A DNA stretch of 64,000 bases, taken from positions 244,001 to 308,000 of the forward strand of contig NZ_CP103965.1 in assembly GCF_024970185.1 (NCBI RefSeq), read 5' to 3'. The position numbers were made by a program, and so were the translations under genes. The stretch is from Pseudomonas sp. N3-W. Its GTDB lineage: Bacteria > Pseudomonadota > Gammaproteobacteria > Pseudomonadales > Pseudomonadaceae. The notes below the pieces were generated by a model. It did not search any database, was not told the DNA's origin, and was given only the letters and a program-made list of their open reading frames with translations. Shown piece after piece: positions 7,911 to 16,335 of the stretch (positions are counted from its first letter, which is position 1; each line of letters opens with the position of its first letter).

Positions 7911-10166
7911 ATGCCGCCCCTCCATCACTGCCTGCGCCTTGCGCTGCTGATCGGCGCCGTATTGCTATCACCTTGGGCCACCGCCAACCCGGTGCTGGAA
8001 AACCCGCTGTGGCGCATTGAGCTCGACCCTGCGACTTTGGCGATCCAGGTAACCCCGGCACAGAACCCGGGGGTACAAGCCTCTGCCGGCGTCGCCGCGC
8101 ATGCAGTCAGTCATCTCACCCAGACCGCCAACCGCATCGACTGGCAATGGGATAACGGCGCCTGGACCCTCAGCGCCAGTCTTGATCAGCGCGATTTGTC
8201 CCTCTCCATCACCGCACGCGACCCCGGTGAACTCGGCTTCCTCAAGCAACCCGGCAGCGCCATGGGCAAAGGCCTGATCTGGCCGCTGGCCGAAGGGCAT
8301 TACGTGCCGGCAGGCGATGCGGTGTGGCAAGGCTTTCTGCTCGATCAGGGCGAGTTCAATACCACCCAGGACCTGAGCCTGCCGCTGTGGGGCGTGGACC
8401 ACGGCCGCTTTACCCTGAACTGGCTGCTGACCAACCCGTACAACAATCACCTGACCTTCAGCGCCGAAGGCCAGACCCTGGCACTCGCCGCCCGGCATCA
8501 ATTCACTTCCCTTGAACCCGGCACACCACTGACCTTCAAACTGACGCTGGGCGACGCCGATCCGCTGGCCGGTGCCAAGCGCTATCGGCAATGGCTGATC
8601 GACAACGGGCAATACCAGTCCCTGAGCGACAAACTACTGAAAACCCCGGAAGCGAAAAAACTGCTGGGTGCCAGTCACGTTTATCTGTGGGGCAACGACT
8701 TGCTCGGGCCGAATGATGTGCGCAGTTGGCCGGCACTGTTGAAACTCTTGCGGGGCAATAACACGCTGGCCAGCGAGCTGCGCGGCAGTTTTGATGCTGA
8801 AACCCGCAAGATCCTCACCGATGCGCAACCACCGCTGGACCGTTATCAAAAAACCACGTTGCTGCGCAGCCTCAATGGCGCGCTCAACACCAAGGCGCGC
8901 AGCGGTTGGCAAGCGGTCGCCGAGCCGGACATGCAAAGACTCGTCGAGGGCTATGGCCAACTGCGCACGGAACTGGCCAGCGCGTTCGCCGACGCCCTGA
9001 CCGGCAATCCGCAACGCTGGGGCAGCACCTTGTCGTCCAGCACTTTCGAGCAGATGAAAGCAGCCGGACTGTCGCGTTTATGGCTAGGTCTGGGCGAGGG
9101 CTGGGAGGGCGGTCTCTGGCATCCCGAAGCGGTGCGCGAAGGTGTGGCGGACGGGTATCTGCTGGCGCCTTACGATTCTTATGAAACTGCGCTTACCAGC
9201 AGTGAAAACCCGGACTGGACCACCGCGCACCTGGGTTTTCGAGCCAACCGTGAATGCGCAATTGTCCTGAACGGTGGCGCGTTCAAAAGCGGCTTCCAGA
9301 AGTCAGGGCACTACACCGACCCACGCTGCGTGCGGCCGTTGCTTGAGGCGCGGATCAAAGCGGTGCAGGCCAAGGCCGGGTTCAACAGCTGGTTTCTCGA
9401 CGCCTATGCGACCGGCATGCTGTTCGACAGCTATCGACCGAATGCCACCATGACCCAGGCACAAAACGCCGAAGGTAATATCGACGCTTCGCGCTGGCTG
9501 AACGAGACCCTGAAACTGCCCACCGGTTCTGAAGACGGCAATGCCACAACGTCTCTGGGCGTGCTGTTTGCCCACGGCATGCAGACACCGGTGATCGGCT
9601 GGGGCGATCCGGACATGAGCAAGAACCCCAAGTCACCCTATTACCTGGGTCGCTGGTTTCCCAATGATCAGCCTCAGGTGTTCTTCAAGAGCGTGCCGCT
9701 CAAGGAGCCGTATCGCACGGTGCACTTTGCCCCGCAGACGCGCCTGCCGCTGTATCAGGCCGTGTTCCACGGCTCGGTCATCACCACGCACCACTGGCTG
9801 TTCGACAGCCTGAAACTGAGCAATGTACGCGCCGAGAACGAGCTGGCGCAGTTGCTCTACAACGTGCCGCCGCTGTACCACCTGAGCGCCGATACAGTGA
9901 AGCAGCGGTTGCCGGTGATGGTGCGACAGGATGCGTTTTTCAGGCCACTGCATGAGCGTCTGGCGACTGAGGCGATGACGGATTTTCGCTGGTTGAGCGA
10001 GGATCGGTTGCTGCAGCAGACCACGTTTGCCGATGGCACGCGGTTGGTGGTGAATTTTGATTCGGGTGTGCGCGAGGTTGAAGGCAAACGGCTGGCCGGG
10101 CAGAGCATCATGGCGCTGGATGTGAAGGGGGGCGTGGTGACTTATCAGGTTTCTTTGTCGCCCTGA
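7911..10166 (+). CDS. Secreted glycoside hydrolase-like protein (GH101-like fold suspected)
   Basis: A 751-residue protein with a Sec signal peptide (hydrophobic stretch LALLIGAVLL, likely cleavage after SPWATA), so it acts in the periplasm or outside. Residues 30-210 look like a beta-sandwich substrate-binding domain; the middle and C-terminal parts look like a barrel followed by a small beta domain. Asp497 in WFLDAYATGML and Glu541 in PTGSEDG are spaced much as the nucleophile and acid of family 101 glycosidases, and LAPYDSYE and GWGDPDM add conserved-looking acidic loops. Proteins of this kind in Pseudomonas are usually labelled only glycoside hydrolase. Its substrate is unknown and no sugar genes are adjacent. 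It stands alone between REP elements; the IS110 element lies just downstream. Confidence 0.6.
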   Translation: MPPLHHCLRLALLIGAVLLSPWATANPVLENPLWRIELDPATLAIQVTPAQNPGVQASAGVAAHAVSHLTQTANRIDWQWDNGAWTLSASLDQRDLSLSITARDPGELGFLKQPGSAMGKGLIWPLAEGHYVPAGDAVWQGFLLDQGEFNTTQDLSLPLWGVDHGRFTLNWLLTNPYNNHLTFSAEGQTLALAARHQFTSLEPGTPLTFKLTLGDADPLAGAKRYRQWLIDNGQYQSLSDKLLKTPEAKKLLGASHVYLWGNDLLGPNDVRSWPALLKLLRGNNTLASELRGSFDAETRKILTDAQPPLDRYQKTTLLRSLNGALNTKARSGWQAVAEPDMQRLVEGYGQLRTELASAFADALTGNPQRWGSTLSSSTFEQMKAAGLSRLWLGLGEGWEGGLWHPEAVREGVADGYLLAPYDSYETALTSSENPDWTTAHLGFRANRECAIVLNGGAFKSGFQKSGHYTDPRCVRPLLEARIKAVQAKAGFNSWFLDAYATGMLFDSYRPNATMTQAQNAEGNIDASRWLNETLKLPTGSEDGNATTSLGVLFAHGMQTPVIGWGDPDMSKNPKSPYYLGRWFPNDQPQVFFKSVPLKEPYRTVHFAPQTRLPLYQAVFHGSVITTHHWLFDSLKLSNVRAENELAQLLYNVPPLYHLSADTVKQRLPVMVRQDAFFRPLHERLATEAMTDFRWLSEDRLLQQTTFADGTRLVVNFDSGVREVEGKRLAGQSIMALDVKGGVVTYQVSLSP

Positions 10167-10167
10167 A

Positions 10168-10236
10168 GACCATCGCGGGCAAGCCCGCTCCCACATTTGA
10201 CCGAGGCGTTCAGGCGAACGCGGTCCACTGTGGGAG
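10168..10236. repeat. REPIN, left part (interrupted by the IS110 element)
   Basis: A REP (ATCGCGGGCAAGCCCGCTCC, about 10171-10190) is followed by a spacer and then by the beginning of an inverted partner, CCACTGTGGGAG, which stops at 10236. The missing rest of the partner, CGGGCTTGCCCGCGATGGCG, begins at 11389, on the other side of the insertion sequence. Joining the two halves restores a normal REP pair of about 90 bases. Confidence 0.85.
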
Positions 10237-10260
10237 CAACTGTCTTGCCCCTACCATTCG

Positions 10261-11178
10261 TCACCGCCATTCGGTGCCGTCTCGCAGCATGGCATTCAAC
10301 CTGATCAGCAGTATCCGCATGCAGGCGATGAGCGCGACTTTCGCGCTCTTGCCTCTCTCCCGTAGAGCCTCATAGCGCGCCTTGAAATCTGCCTGATGGC
10401 GGATCACGACCCAGCAGGACATGTAGAGAGCACGTCTAACTCGGGCTCTTCCTCCGAAGATCTGACGTTTTCCGCTGTGATTGCCGCTGTCGTCATTGTA
10501 GGGTGCGATTCCCGCCAAGGCCGCAATCTCCCGGCGATCAAGCTCACCGAGCTCCGGCAAGTAAACCAGCAAACTGGCAGTAGCCACCGTGCCGATGCCT
10601 TTAACAGAAATCAGCCGCTCGGCTTTTTCTGCATCCAGGTCGCGCATGCTTTGATTGATGGATTTCTCGAGCTGCTTGATCTGCGTTTGCAGATAACGAA
10701 TATGTTCTTTGATCGCTGTGATTGCAGTTGGCAACTGAGCCTGCTGAAGCCTGCGTTTGTTATCGTCCCGCTGCTGGACAAAGTGCTCGCGCAGTTGAAC
10801 CAGCTCGCGCAGGGCTTCACGTTCAGGCGAAATGACTTTGTCACGAGACGCGTGCAGGACTTCGGCGAAATCAGCCAGAACAGCCGCGTCGATGGGGTCG
10901 GTCTTGGCATTCTTGCCCATTGCTACAGCGAAGGCCCTGGCCCGACGAGGATTGATCCTGAGCACGTTGAAGTTCGCGTCTTGCAATGCCGCCATGACCC
11001 TTCGTTCATAGCCACCAGTGGCTTCCAGCAATACCCGACCGACCTCGTAACAACTCAAATGCTCGATCAGTTCAACAAAGCCTTGCGAAGTGTTTGAAAC
11101 GTCGAAGCCTTCGTTCTGTGGCTGAACCCAGACAACGAGGTTTGTTTTAGAGATATCGATGCCGACCCAGGAAATCAT
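10261..11178 (-). CDS. IS110-family transposase (DEDD/serine recombinase)
   Basis: A 305-residue recombinase. The N-terminal RuvC-like domain carries the four acidic residues of the DEDD set: Asp8 in VGIDISKT, Glu52 in LLEATGGYE, and Asp94 and Asp97 in KTDPIDAAVLADF. A coiled-coil region at about 120-185 links it to the C-terminal transposase_20 domain (VKGIGTVATASLL, then AGIAPYNDDSGNHSGKR), whose serine in the DSG or HSG segment is the likely nucleophile. IS110 enzymes pair donor and target DNA through a bridge RNA and exchange strands at a shared dinucleotide. The family length is usually 300-400 residues, so the gene is complete. It has a start at 11178 and stops 24 bases from the element end. 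Confidence 0.95.
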   Translation of the reverse strand: MISWVGIDISKTNLVVWVQPQNEGFDVSNTSQGFVELIEHLSCYEVGRVLLEATGGYERRVMAALQDANFNVLRINPRRARAFAVAMGKNAKTDPIDAAVLADFAEVLHASRDKVISPEREALRELVQLREHFVQQRDDNKRRLQQAQLPTAITAIKEHIRYLQTQIKQLEKSINQSMRDLDAEKAERLISVKGIGTVATASLLVYLPELGELDRREIAALAGIAPYNDDSGNHSGKRQIFGGRARVRRALYMSCWVVIRHQADFKARYEALRERGKSAKVALIACMRILLIRLNAMLRDGTEWR

Positions 11179-11204
11179 GGCAAAACCCTCTTACACTCAT
11201 GAGT

Positions 11205-11352
11205 GAGAGCGCTCTGGCTTTGCCCACGCTTGTGATTCGAGTGGCGCTCGTCCAACTGTTCGGGCTTATGGGCCAGAGTGGAAAGGTGGATGGCAGCTTT
11301 GCTCCCACTCGTGCTTTAAGCACCGCGGACTCACAGCTTGCCATCCACCCCT
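11205..11352 (-). ncRNA. Putative bridge RNA of the IS110 element
   Basis: Read on the transposase strand, the segment before the transposase holds two stem-loops in the order known for IS621. Target loop: an 11-base perfect stem (plus-strand arms 11285-11295 and 11339-11349) encloses AGUCCGC (11325-11331), a capping hairpin GUGC-UUUAA-GCAC (11311-11323) and GUGGGAGC (11301-11308). AGUCCGC matches the left target AGCCCGC with one G-U wobble; GUGGGAGC is the exact complement of the right target GCTCCCAC. Donor loop: a stem CTCTGGC/GCCAGAG (11272-11278 and 11212-11218) encloses ACAGUUG (11253-11259), a cap CGAG-CGCCA-CTCG (11238-11250) and CACAAGC (11228-11234). ACAGUUG equals the last bases of the right element end before CT; CACAAGC is the complement of GCTTGTG at the left element start. 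All four guides fit, with a shared CT core. Transcript ends are not known. Confidence 0.85.
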
Positions 11353-11386
11353 CTCACTTCAGAGTTTATCCCCTGATCTAGACACA

Positions 11387-11411
11387 AGCGGGCTTGCCCG
11401 CGATGGCGTCT
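11387..11411. repeat. REPIN, right part beyond the IS110 element
   Basis: AGCGGGCTTGCCCGCGATGG continues the REP cut at 10236. It is the inverted partner of the REP at 10168-10196 and lies directly outside the IS boundary. Confidence 0.85.
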
Positions 11412-11418
11412 GAACTGA

Positions 11419-12048
11419 CTAAGCAGATCTACGCCAGACACTCGCCAACCAAGGCTGCTGCTCCCGAGGCAATCCTGCCGGCCGGTAATAATGCTCCAGC
11501 TCCACAAACCCGGCTTCGGTCAGCAGATCCTGCCAGGCCTGCAAATCGTGATACGCGCCGAACCGATGCCCATTCCAGCCCTCGCGGTTATCGCCTCGGG
11601 GATTGGAACTGAACAACACCCCGCCCGGTTTCAACGCCCCGTGCAGTTGCTTCAACACCCGCGGCAATTCCTGCAACGGAATATGAAACAGCACCGCATT
11701 GGCAAAAATCCCGTCGAAGCGCTCGGCCGGCAAATCCAGTTGCAGAAAGTCCTGCTGCCAGACCTCACAGCCACTGTCTTCACGCGCCATCTGCGCAAAC
11801 TTTTCCGAACCATCAAGGCCGACGGCGACATGGCCCATGCGTGTGAACGTCTGCAAATCGCGCCCCGGTCCGCAGCCGAAGTCGAGAATGTCGAATGGCG
11901 CCTCACCCCGAATATGTCGCAGCAGCGCGTCGATGTTCTGGCTGACATCATGATCGCGAGTGCCTTCGCGAAAACTCTCGGCCACCTGGTTGTAGTTGCC
12001 CAGGGTGGTGGCGGTGATCTGGTGGAGGTCGTCGGGGGTGTGTTTCAT
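11419..12048 (-). CDS. Class I SAM-dependent methyltransferase
   Basis: A 209-residue protein with the Rossmann-type methyltransferase core: motif I is ILDFGCGPGRDL at about residues 46-57, followed by an acidic end of strand two (GLDGSEKF), and motif IV FDGIFANAVLFHIP. The domain resembles the Methyltransf_11/25 group; substrate unknown. I placed the start at 12048 (MKHTPDDLHQ); the open frame runs 102 bases further upstream but only into REP-derived sequence. The ribosome site is weak. It stands alone, downstream of metI and after a REP pair. Confidence 0.85.
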   Translation of the reverse strand: MKHTPDDLHQITATTLGNYNQVAESFREGTRDHDVSQNIDALLRHIRGEAPFDILDFGCGPGRDLQTFTRMGHVAVGLDGSEKFAQMAREDSGCEVWQQDFLQLDLPAERFDGIFANAVLFHIPLQELPRVLKQLHGALKPGGVLFSSNPRGDNREGWNGHRFGAYHDLQAWQDLLTEAGFVELEHYYRPAGLPREQQPWLASVWRRSA

Positions 12049-12113
12049 GGTGGGCTGCGCAGGCGATTGGGGTTTGCCGAATATACGCCATGAGGCGGGT
12101 GGCCGCTTCGCAG

Positions 12114-12185
12114 CCATTCGCGAGCAGGCTCGCCCCACAGTTGAGCGCATTTCAATGTGGGAGCGAGCCTGCTGGCGAAGGCGGT
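12114..12185. repeat. REP inverted pair
   Basis: ATTCGCGAGCAGGCTCGCCC and, about 40 bases on, the inverted partner GTGGGAGCGAGCCTGCTGGC, between the methyltransferase start and metI stop. The two can pair as a long hairpin (REPIN). Confidence 0.85.
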
Positions 12186-12236
12186 ATCGCTGGCAACCGA
12201 TGATTCAGCCCGGTCCGGGAACAGACAAGCACCCGC

Positions 12237-12881
12237 TCAACGCTTGTTCAACCCCCGAGCCAGCCGATCCCCACCCAACTGGATAATCGCCACCAACACC
12301 ACCAGCAACACAATCACCGTCAACATGATCTGGCTGTCAAAACGTTGATACCCATACCGATAAGCAATGTCCCCCAGCCCGCCCGCACCAATCGCCCCGG
12401 CCATGGCCGACGAGTTGATCATCGTCACCAGCGTTATGGTGAACCCGCCGACGATCCCCGGCAGCGCCTCGGGCAACAGCACGTGCCAGACGATGTGCCA
12501 GCGTCGGCAACCCATCGCCTGCGCCGCTTCGATCAGTCCGTGATCGACCTCGCGCAAACTGACTTCGGCGATGCGCGCAAAGAACGGTGTGGCAGCGATG
12601 GTCAGCGGTACTACCGCCGCCCAAACGCCATACGTGGTACCGACGATCAACCGGGTAAACGGAATCAGCGCCACCATCAGAATCAGAAACGGAATCGAGC
12701 GAAACAGGTTCACGAACGCGCCCAGTGCGCGGTTCAGCGCCGGTGCTTCATAGATCCCGCCTTTGGAGCTGGTGACCAGAATCACTGCCAGCGGAATCCC
12801 CGCCAGCAGCGCGATCAGCGATGACACGCCGACCATCAGGAAGGTGTCGATAAAACCCTGCCACAAGCGATCAAGCCACAT
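12237..12881 (-). CDS. metI: Methionine-type ABC transporter permease MetI
   Basis: A 214-residue inner-membrane permease of the MetI family with five predicted membrane helices and the EAA-type loop ([20 protein letters not shown]) at about residues 117-136 that docks on the ATPase. The start overlaps the metN stop by 11 bases, so translation is coupled. MetNIQ systems import L- or D-methionine and related sulfur compounds. Lying downstream of a DszA-like and two SfnB-like genes, this copy may instead serve organosulfur uptake under sulfur limitation; Pseudomonas usually has more than one metNIQ set. Confidence 0.92.
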   Translation of the reverse strand: MWLDRLWQGFIDTFLMVGVSSLIALLAGIPLAVILVTSSKGGIYEAPALNRALGAFVNLFRSIPFLILMVALIPFTRLIVGTTYGVWAAVVPLTIAATPFFARIAEVSLREVDHGLIEAAQAMGCRRWHIVWHVLLPEALPGIVGGFTITLVTMINSSAMAGAIGAGGLGDIAYRYGYQRFDSQIMLTVIVLLVVLVAIIQLGGDRLARGLNKR

Positions 12882-13992
12882 AGCCCAGCACCTCCGTCTG
12901 TTGTGCCCATTGAGCCGCTTGTTGGCGCAGTTTTTCGGCGTCGAGGTGCGAGCCGGTCACCGCCAATAACAGTTGCCCGAGCGCATGCCCCTGGATCCGT
13001 TCCACACCACCTTGCAACAGACGCACGCGGCCACCGAGGGCGGCGAACAGTGCGGCCAGATCCGGCTCATCCGTGGCGCTACCGGTGAATTGCAAACGCA
13101 GTACCACGGCGGCGTCCGAAGACTCCGGCTGCGCGCGCAGACGGCTTTGCAGTTCTTGCGGCAAGGCGTGTTGCAGCGGCGCGAGCAGGGTCTTGCTGAC
13201 CTCGTGCTGCGGGTTGCCGAACACTTCCCACACCGGCCCCTGCTCGACAACGGCGCCATGTTCCAGCACCACCACGCGGTCGCAGATATCGCGGATCACC
13301 GCCATCTCATGGGTGATCAGCACGATGGTCAGGCCCAGGCGCCGGTTGATTTCGCGTAACAGGCCGAGAATCGATTGCGTGGTTTCCGGATCGAGCGCGG
13401 AGGTGGCCTCGTCGCACAGCAGAATCTCGGGGTCATGCACCAGCGCCCGGGCGATGCCAACGCGTTGTTTCTGACCACCGGACAGCTGCGCCGGATACGC
13501 CTTGTGCTTGCCTTCCAGGCCCACCAGCTCCAGCAGTTCACGGACTTTGCGCTCGCGCTGTTCCTTGGGCACGCCGGCCACTTTCAGCGGTAGCTCGACG
13601 TTCTGCCACACGGTCTTGGCCGACATCAGGTTGAAGTGCTGGAAAATCATGCCGATGCGCCGACGCAGGGCCACCAGACGGTCTTCATCGAACTCGCCGA
13701 TGTCGACCTGATCGATCAGCACCCGGCCTGTACTTGGTTGCTCCAGGCGGTTGATGGTGCGGATCAGCGACGACTTGCCGGCACCGCTGCGGCCGATGAT
13801 GCCAAACACTTCACCACGCTGGATCGCCAGGTCGATACCGTGCAGTGCCGCCACCGGACCTTGCTGACCGTTGTAGGTTTTACCCAGGCCGATGAAGCGC
13901 ACGTGGGCACGATTGAGCTCTGGATGCAGTTCAGTCTGTCGAGCATTTTGTGGCTCTGGAATCTCCAGTCGCCGTTGGATCGCGGCAGTCAT
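12871..13992 (-). CDS. metN: Methionine-type ABC transporter ATP-binding protein MetN
   Basis: A 373-residue ATPase. Walker [10 protein letters not shown], the [15 protein letters not shown] signature and Walker [13 protein letters not shown] are all intact; the last ~100 residues form the NIL-type regulatory domain that binds methionine in homologues and limits transport. I prefer the ATG at 13992, three bases beyond the metQ stop with GGGAAAG upstream; an ATG at 14007 would overlap metQ by 13 bases and is the alternative. An extra N-terminal segment of about 30 residues precedes the ABC domain, longer than in E. coli MetN. Confidence 0.93.
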   Translation of the reverse strand: MTAAIQRRLEIPEPQNARQTELHPELNRAHVRFIGLGKTYNGQQGPVAALHGIDLAIQRGEVFGIIGRSGAGKSSLIRTINRLEQPSTGRVLIDQVDIGEFDEDRLVALRRRIGMIFQHFNLMSAKTVWQNVELPLKVAGVPKEQRERKVRELLELVGLEGKHKAYPAQLSGGQKQRVGIARALVHDPEILLCDEATSALDPETTQSILGLLREINRRLGLTIVLITHEMAVIRDICDRVVVLEHGAVVEQGPVWEVFGNPQHEVSKTLLAPLQHALPQELQSRLRAQPESSDAAVVLRLQFTGSATDEPDLAALFAALGGRVRLLQGGVERIQGHALGQLLLAVTGSHLDAEKLRQQAAQWAQQTEVLGYVA

Positions 13993-13994
13993 TT

Positions 13995-14804
13995 TCAGCT
14001 TTCCCAACCAGCTTGATAGAGCTTGCCGTGGGCTTTATCCAGCGCGGCGCGAACTACCGGTGAATGCTGGTAGATATCGACGAATTTGATCAGGCGCGGG
14101 TCGGTTTTGCTCTTGGGCTGGATCACGAACTGAATCACGTATTCCTTGTGATCAAGGCCGTCGAACAGTAGGGCCGAGCCGGCATCGAAGGTCTTCGACA
14201 GGCGGATGTAGGCCGGGTAGCCCTGGACCAGATCGGCGTCGTCGTAGGCGCGAACCAATTGCACCGCTTCGACCTGAAGTATCTTGATTTTTTTCGGGTT
14301 GGCGACGATGTCGTCTTCGGTGGCTTTGTAGCCGACGCCGGGTTTAAGCGTGATCAGCCCGGCCTTGGCCAGCAGTTGCAGACCACGCCCGCTGTTGATC
14401 GGGTCGTTGGCGATGGCGACGGTGGCGCCTTGTGGCAGCTCGTCGAAGCTTTTGTATTTTTTCGAGTAGAGACCGACATTGTTGATGATCCCCGGTGCGA
14501 ACGGCACCAGGTTGAAACCGGCGGCGGCATTGGCGTTTTCCAGGAATGGGATGTGCTGGAAATAGTTCACGTCGATGTCGCCGGCGGCGAGGCTGACGTT
14601 GGGCGCGATCCAGTCGCTGAACTCCACCAACTCGACGCTCAGGCCTTGTTTCTTGGCTTCTTCGACGGCGGCTTCCAGCGGGATGGCGAAGGCGGCGGTG
14701 GTGCCGACTTTCAGCGGCGCGTCGGCGGCGAAGGTCATGGAACTGAAGAGGCCGAGGGCCAGGGCCAGTGCTTTGACTGGGAGAGAAAGGCAGTGCTTGG
14801 TCAT
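13995..14804 (-). CDS. metQ: MetQ/NlpA family substrate-binding protein
   Basis: A 269-residue periplasmic binding protein of the NlpA/MetQ family (Lipoprotein_9 domain: [20 protein letters not shown], then [23 protein letters not shown]). The leader [20 protein letters not shown] looks like a Sec signal cleaved at AFA-like SMTFAA rather than a lipobox, as no Cys is placed for lipidation; it may therefore be soluble rather than anchored. The start at 14804 gives this leader; 27 further codons upstream come from a repeat. It heads the metQNI unit, 163 bases after the DszA-like gene, with a repeat element between them. Confidence 0.92.
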   Translation of the reverse strand: MTKHCLSLPVKALALALGLFSSMTFAADAPLKVGTTAAFAIPLEAAVEEAKKQGLSVELVEFSDWIAPNVSLAAGDIDVNYFQHIPFLENANAAAGFNLVPFAPGIINNVGLYSKKYKSFDELPQGATVAIANDPINSGRGLQLLAKAGLITLKPGVGYKATEDDIVANPKKIKILQVEAVQLVRAYDDADLVQGYPAYIRLSKTFDAGSALLFDGLDHKEYVIQFVIQPKSKTDPRLIKFVDIYQHSPVVRAALDKAHGKLYQAGWES

Positions 14805-14829
14805 GATGGTTTTCCAGTCAATAGAGGGG

Positions 14830-14964
14830 TTGTGGCGAGGGAGCTTGCTCCCGCTGGGCTGCGCGGTAGCCCCAAAGCCATTCAATGAGGTGTGTCAGTT
14901 GCAACCGTATTGCCGGTGTTGCGACTGCTGCGCAGTCGAGCGCGAGCAAGCTCCCTCGCCACAG
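14830..14964. repeat. 135-base composite inverted repeat, copy 1
   Basis: Begins GTGGCGAGGGAGCTTGCTCC and ends with its inverse GAGCAAGCTCCCTCGCCAC. The interior keeps a second palindromic piece (GACTGCTGCGCAGTCGAGCG). Similar elements of the same length lie at 45960 and 48827, and a shorter one at 33623. Confidence 0.8.
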
Positions 14965-14967
14965 GGG

Positions 14968-16335
14968 TTAGCGTCTGAAAGTGGAACCAGTATGTTGCTC
15001 AGGCAAATGCGCCTCGCCCTGAAACAGCTTCTCGCGCAGGCTGCCGGTGTCGTAAGCGGTCTTGTACGACCCGCGACGCTGCAGCTCAGGAATCACCCAT
15101 TCAATAAAATCCACATAGCTTTCCGGGGTGACGATCCGGGTCAGGTTGAAGCCATCAAGGCCCGTCTCGTTGATCCACGACTCCAGTTCATCCGCCACCT
15201 GTTCGGGTGAGCCGACCACCGTGATGTAGCGGCCACCAAGGGCGTGCTGTTCCAGCAATTTGCGTCGGGTCCAGTCGTTGTTTTGCAGGTTTTTGGTGGC
15301 CGACTGAATCGCGTTGTTCTTCACGTACTGGATCGGTTCGTCGAGTTCGTATTCGGAAAAATCGATTCCGGTGGATGCCGAGAAATGCGCCACGCCGGCT
15401 TCGGCGCTGGCATAGCTCAGGTACTCGGCATGCTTGGCCCAGGCCGCTTCTTCGGTGGCGCCGACGATCACGTTCAAGCCCATGAACACCTTGATGTCCT
15501 CGGGGTTGCGTCCCGCTTGCACGGCGCTGGCGCGGACCTTGTCCACTTGCACCCTGGTCGCCGGTTTGTTCTGGCCGCTGATGAACACGCACTCGGCGTG
15601 GCGCCCGGCGAACAGCAAACCGCGATCTGAACTGCCGGCCTGGAACAGCACCGGCGTGCGCTGTGGTGACGGCTCGCAGAGGTGATAACCCTCGACCTGA
15701 TAGAACTCGCCCTTGTGCTCGACCTTGTGTACTTTTTCCGGCTGCGCGTAGATCCGTTTTTTCGGGTCGTTGAGGACCGCGCCGTTTTCCCAGCTGCCTT
15801 CCCAGAGTTTGTAGAGCACTTCCAGGTACTCGTCGGCCTGATCGTAGCGGCGGTCGTGTTCGACCTGTTCGCTCAGGCCCATGGCCTTGGCGGCGCTGTC
15901 GAGGTAGCCGGTGACGATGTTCCAGCCGACCCGGCCACGGCTCAGGTGATCGAGCGTGGACAGGCGCCGGGCGAACAGATAGGGCGGCTCGTAGGTGAGG
16001 TTGGCGGTGAGGCCGAAGCCCAGGTTTTTCGTCACCGCCGCCATGGCTGACACCAGCAGCAGCGGGTCGTTGACCGGTAGCTGGATCGACTCTTTCAGCG
16101 GTACATCCACCGAGTTCTGATAGACGTCGTACACGCCGACGATGTCGGCGATGAACAGCCCGTCGAACAACCCGCGCTCCAGCAACTGTGCCAGTTCGGT
16201 CCAGTATTCGATGGTTTTGTATTGGGTGGAATTGTCCCGTGGGTGAGTCCACAGGCCATGGTTGATGTGCCCGATGCAGTTCATGTTGAACGCGTTGAGC
16301 AGAATTTTCTTTTTCGGTGTTACGGGCGTCGCCAT
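14968..16335 (-). CDS. DszA/NtaA-family flavin-dependent monooxygenase
   Basis: A 455-residue member of the bacterial luciferase-like (LLM) monooxygenases, NtaA/SnaA/DszA branch. Typical features are LLNAFNMNCIGHINHGLW at the N-terminus, GRVGWNIVTGYLDSAAKAMG near residue 155, and FQAGSSDRGLLFAGRHAECV near residue 235. These enzymes use reduced FMN from a separate reductase to oxidise sulfones, polyaminocarboxylates and similar compounds. Its ATG overlaps the stop of the upstream SfnB-like gene (TGATG), so the two are coupled. With two SfnB-type enzymes and metQNI this suggests use of an organic sulfur source. The open frame continues upstream over the neighbour, but only as a shadow. Confidence 0.9.
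   Translation of the reverse strand: MATPVTPKKKILLNAFNMNCIGHINHGLWTHPRDNSTQYKTIEYWTELAQLLERGLFDGLFIADIVGVYDVYQNSVDVPLKESIQLPVNDPLLLVSAMAAVTKNLGFGLTANLTYEPPYLFARRLSTLDHLSRGRVGWNIVTGYLDSAAKAMGLSEQVEHDRRYDQADEYLEVLYKLWEGSWENGAVLNDPKKRIYAQPEKVHKVEHKGEFYQVEGYHLCEPSPQRTPVLFQAGSSDRGLLFAGRHAECVFISGQNKPATRVQVDKVRASAVQAGRNPEDIKVFMGLNVIVGATEEAAWAKHAEYLSYASAEAGVAHFSASTGIDFSEYELDEPIQYVKNNAIQSATKNLQNNDWTRRKLLEQHALGGRYITVVGSPEQVADELESWINETGLDGFNLTRIVTPESYVDFIEWVIPELQRRGSYKTAYDTGSLREKLFQGEAHLPEQHTGSTFRR

Larger units (their letters stand above)
10235..11388 (-). mobile_element. IS110-family insertion sequence in a REP element
   Basis: An element of about 1.15 kb bounded by AG dinucleotides at 10235-10236 and 11387-11388 (CT on the transposase strand). 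Removing it with one copy of the dinucleotide rebuilds an intact REP, so the ends are set to the base. There are no terminal inverted repeats and no larger target duplication, as expected for IS110. The transposase lies on the minus strand, with about 208 bases of non-coding DNA upstream and only 24 bases downstream of it; the upstream segment carries a bridge RNA fold. Layout, core dinucleotide CT and REP target resemble Escherichia coli IS621. It looks intact and probably capable of movement. Confidence 0.9.
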
